Source: Sycon ciliatum (lineage: Eukaryota; Porifera; Calcarea; Leucosolenida; Sycettidae). From it: a stretch of 64,000 bases of DNA. Positions 61,664-64,000 of this stretch are shown in pieces (the first letter of the stretch is position 1; each line of letters begins with the position of its first letter). The DNA lies in the NCBI RefSeq assembly GCF_964019385.1, contig NC_088654.1, positions 19,089,333 through 19,153,332 on the forward strand, written 5' to 3'. The position numbers were made by a program, and so were the translations under genes. The notes beneath the pieces are model-generated. The model worked only from the letters and a program-made list of their open reading frames with translations, had not been told where the DNA came from and searched no databases.

Positions 61664-61764
61664 CTTTCTAGTGCAGCATCGCCAAGCTCTCTCTAGTGCA
61701 GCATCGCCAAGCTCTTTCTAGTGCAGCATCGCCAAGCTCTTTCTAGTGCAGCATCGCCAAGCTC
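61664..61764. repeat. Tandem repeat of the copy B gene's last codons and stop
   Basis: TAGTGCAGCATCGCCAAGCT and neighbouring bases (unit about 25-27 bp, holding the final SLAMLH codons and the stop on the minus strand) occur four times in a row. The first on the coding strand is the real end; three extra copies follow the stop. Confidence 0.9.
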
Positions 61765-62285
61765 TCCATATCAATGCCGTCTCGCTCAAAGCGCGACACC
61801 TTGGCCAACACCTCAGCCAGGGCTAGGTCATCCATGTCGTTAGCTTGATACATGGACACTCCGTCAATGGACGCCTGCTTACGCATGCCTCCTGCCAGCT
61901 GCACTCCGTTGAACTTGACGCGTACGGACTCGCGCATGGTCCTACGTGTCAGAGTGTCCGGAACCCACGTAGCAAAGATGACCTTGTTGCGCTTTCCGCC
62001 GCTAGTTGTCGTGTACGGTAGGTTGACGATAGCCCAGCGGATGTCCTGATCCAGCCCGACAAAGTGAGCCAGCAGCTTTGCCCACAGTCCACCATCACCA
62101 TTGTTCTCCTCCCAGTCGATGCTGGTCTCCGGCACGATCTCCGACTCGTCCTCCGTCAGGCGGAACACGGTGGCAAAGTGTTTGGCGTTCGTCACCGCCT
62201 TCATGCTCGTCCACACGTCGTCGTGCACCACTGGGTCCTTCTGCAATTCCACGGCTGTGAAACGTGCACCGTTCTTGTTCTCCAT
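61743..62285 (-). CDS. ADF/cofilin-like protein, copy B (180 aa)
   Basis: Same length and frame as 56599-57141. By eye the proteins differ at only three positions: Val to Phe near residue 9, Asn to Asp in the GL(N/D)QDIRWA segment, and Asn to Ser in TT(N/S)GGKRNK. All ADF-H-like motifs are kept. An intact frame with flanks that have gained indels suggests that both copies are under selection or that gene conversion has acted. No intron lies inside the CDS. Confidence 0.6.
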   Translation of the reverse strand: MENKNGARFTAVELQKDPVVHDDVWTSMKAVTNAKHFATVFRLTEDESEIVPETSIDWEENNGDGGLWAKLLAHFVGLDQDIRWAIVNLPYTTTSGGKRNKVIFATWVPDTLTRRTMRESVRVKFNGVQLAGGMRKQASIDGVSMYQANDMDDLALAEVLAKVSRFERDGIDMESLAMLH

Positions 62286-62974
62286 ACTGATCGAGTAATT
62301 ATAGTTTTATTTTTTTGTTGGAACTAGGAAGCAGGATTTTTCTACCAAATCAACACTGTTGCAATGATACAGTGAAAACTAGTGAAATACACGCTCTCGG
62401 TAGTATACCACTGAATGAATTGAAATTGAAGATTAATTGGGCGGTAGTCCAAGCGATTAGTTTACAAGTTAGTTCTTGCTTGGCTATCTGACTTGAATCT
62501 TCTCTTCTTTCTTTTCTGCTGCGTCTCTGACTGGAAACATTGCTCTGTGCGAGCTTATATCGTGCCGGTGCGTTCGCTGACGCGATACATCGTGTCGTAA
62601 TCCAGGTCGTTTGAATTACGCGCTTCTGCCCACGCGCGCGCTACGACAATTCTAACACGACCATATTGGGTCAGGTCGATCGCCACCAACGTATCAGTTT
62701 TGCTGCTCTGGCAAAGCTCACATCAATAAGAGAGAACAGAACAATAGCGCGTCCGCATCACCTTCGGAAGTTCCGAGAACTAAAGTCAGTATTGGCAAAT
62801 GTCGAAATTGTGAAATGAACCCACGCCACGGCCCGGTCTCTGTCACAGTCTGTGTCTGAGTGAAAAAAGTAATCATCGTCCAATTCCAACTCTTACGTCA
62901 TCATGATGTAATGGTGTCACGTGTGTTTTTCGAAGAAATCACGGAAATCCAGCATTTCAAGTCATTCAAACTCC

Positions 62975-63276
62975 AGCGGCAAAAGACTTTCGCATGGCGT
63001 TCGCTAGCTGTCGACTGCCCCACATGCTATAATCGTGTTCGCTCTTGACGTTATCCTCTCTCTACCGCTCTATGTAGCTCGACGACTGCCTTGGCTTTAG
63101 CCTAGTTGGTGCTCCCTCCTTGACCCTGGAACTCGTTTAGGTCAATAACTATGTGAGTGCAGTTCCAAGGGAGACATTCATCCGTGACGTTCAACCAGCC
63201 ACATGCACAATGCTCCACACTGCCCCATAAGTTATAGCTGTCCTATTCTTCAAGACTTGTAGCGGGTGTTTCAGCC
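62975..63276. other. 5' flank of the GH38-like gene
   Basis: About 300 bp between the duplication end and the ATG. No TATA box or clear element is recognised. The segment probably contains the promoter. Confidence 0.3.
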
Positions 63277-63479
63277 ATGATCTCTCGTCGACTCCTTTCC
63301 AGTAATAACGTGCTGTTGCTGTTGCTACTAGTGTTCGTGGAGCTGGTATGTAGCTTGCCCGAGCCTGTGCCGGCGCTTGCATCGCCGCAGCAGACGAGCA
63401 CGCCATCGAAATTGCACTTCGTACAGTCATGCCATTTTGACGTGGGTTATGCCGACACGGCAGCCAATATCGTGAACAG
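63277..63479 (+). CDS. First exon of a secreted GH38/DUF5054-like protein (partial)
   Basis: ATG at 63277 opens MISRRLLSSNNVLLLLLLVF, a strong signal peptide with a Leu-rich core. After a Pro-rich spacer comes KLHFVQSCHFDVGYADTAAN. The HFDVGY motif resembles the HxDxG metal-binding motif at the start of GH38-type alpha-mannosidase catalytic domains; the FTD/YAD..ANIV context suggests the DUF5054 branch. The exon ends AACAG before GTGGGT (63480), and further exons lie beyond the window. The predicted role is a secreted or lysosomal glycosidase. The family call rests on about 25 residues. Confidence 0.5.
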
Positions 63480-63790
63480 GTGGGTGCCTGTTCGGTGTTT
63501 CTGTAGCCAAACCAGTTACCTTGCCAGGCTTGCAGTTGTCAAGTATTAGCAATGTTCATTCTATACCTCTATACACCCACCATGGCTTGTCACATGCGGT
63601 AATCGCCGGCAACGCTATGTGAAACATTACTATTAAATTTTTGATTCGTGTAAGCCATGGTGATTGCGAAATGCGTAGCTCTTATTAGTCATGTGTGCAT
63701 TTGGGTGATACTTGGACATAGTGCATTGCTTTGTCACCGTTCACTTGTAGACGTTACCATCGTGCTGATGAGCTAGGAGACATACAAACA
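63480..63790 (+). other. Start of intron 1 of the GH38-like gene
   Basis: Begins GTGGGT; AT-rich, with no second exon seen before the (CA)n tract. Confidence 0.45.

Positions 63791-64000
<210 letters not shown>

Larger units (their letters stand above)
60961..62974. repeat. Segmental duplication, copy B
   Basis: Partner of 56005-57829. It is longer mainly because of an insertion around 61145-61230 and an expanded (CA)n. Confidence 0.88.

Overview
This window is eukaryotic and metazoan. It has spliced genes with GT-AG introns, a BEL/Pao LTR retrotransposon, CR1/Jockey-like non-LTR elements, many small TIR and foldback elements, a tRNA-derived SINE and very long (CA)n and (GA)n tracts. The host genes seen are an axoneme-type IQ/coiled-coil gene, duplicated ADF/cofilin-like genes and a secreted GH38-like first exon. 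Together they suggest a marine invertebrate. A sponge or other early-branching animal is my best guess, but nothing in the window proves it.

Layout. 0.1-3.0 kb (minus strand): a long open frame with the RAG1 arrangement, i.e. RING plus zinc finger followed by a DDE core with matching CxxC/HxxxxH zinc residues. 3-12 kb: decayed LINE pieces, a SINE, a perfect palindrome, a 163-bp-arm foldback, a hAT MITE with an exact 8-bp TSD, degenerate tandem repeats and a PIF/Harbinger-type MITE. 12.1-14.5 kb (minus): a Cys-rich protein followed by four in-frame copies of a 181-codon module. 15.2-23.2 kb (minus): a complete, apparently young BEL/Pao element with 594/597-bp LTRs, a 5-bp TSD, PBS, PPT and one uninterrupted Gag-Pol frame; a MITE sits at the 3' end of its ORF. 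25.6-29.6 kb: a nested structure in which a 5'-truncated CR1-like LINE lies between inverted-repeat arms and a 697-bp PIF-type MITE lies inside the right arm.

34.1-51.3 kb (minus): a 13-exon gene that I assemble to about 776 aa, resembling LRRIQ1 but with no leucine-rich repeats. Its introns carry two copies of the same ~0.95-kb TIR element, several foldbacks and huge microsatellites. 52.5-53.9 kb: a 5'-truncated LINE 3' half. 56.0-57.8 and 61.0-63.0 kb: a segmental duplication, each copy with a 180-aa ADF/cofilin-like gene on the minus strand. 63.3 kb (plus): the signal-peptide exon of a GH38/DUF5054-like secreted enzyme, which runs into a (CA)n tract at the window edge.

The genes do not form a pathway. 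The window is mostly mobile DNA around a few host genes. The most notable item is the RAG1-like protein; the structurally clearest items are the BEL element, the nested LINE/MITE locus and the LRR-less LRRIQ1-like gene.
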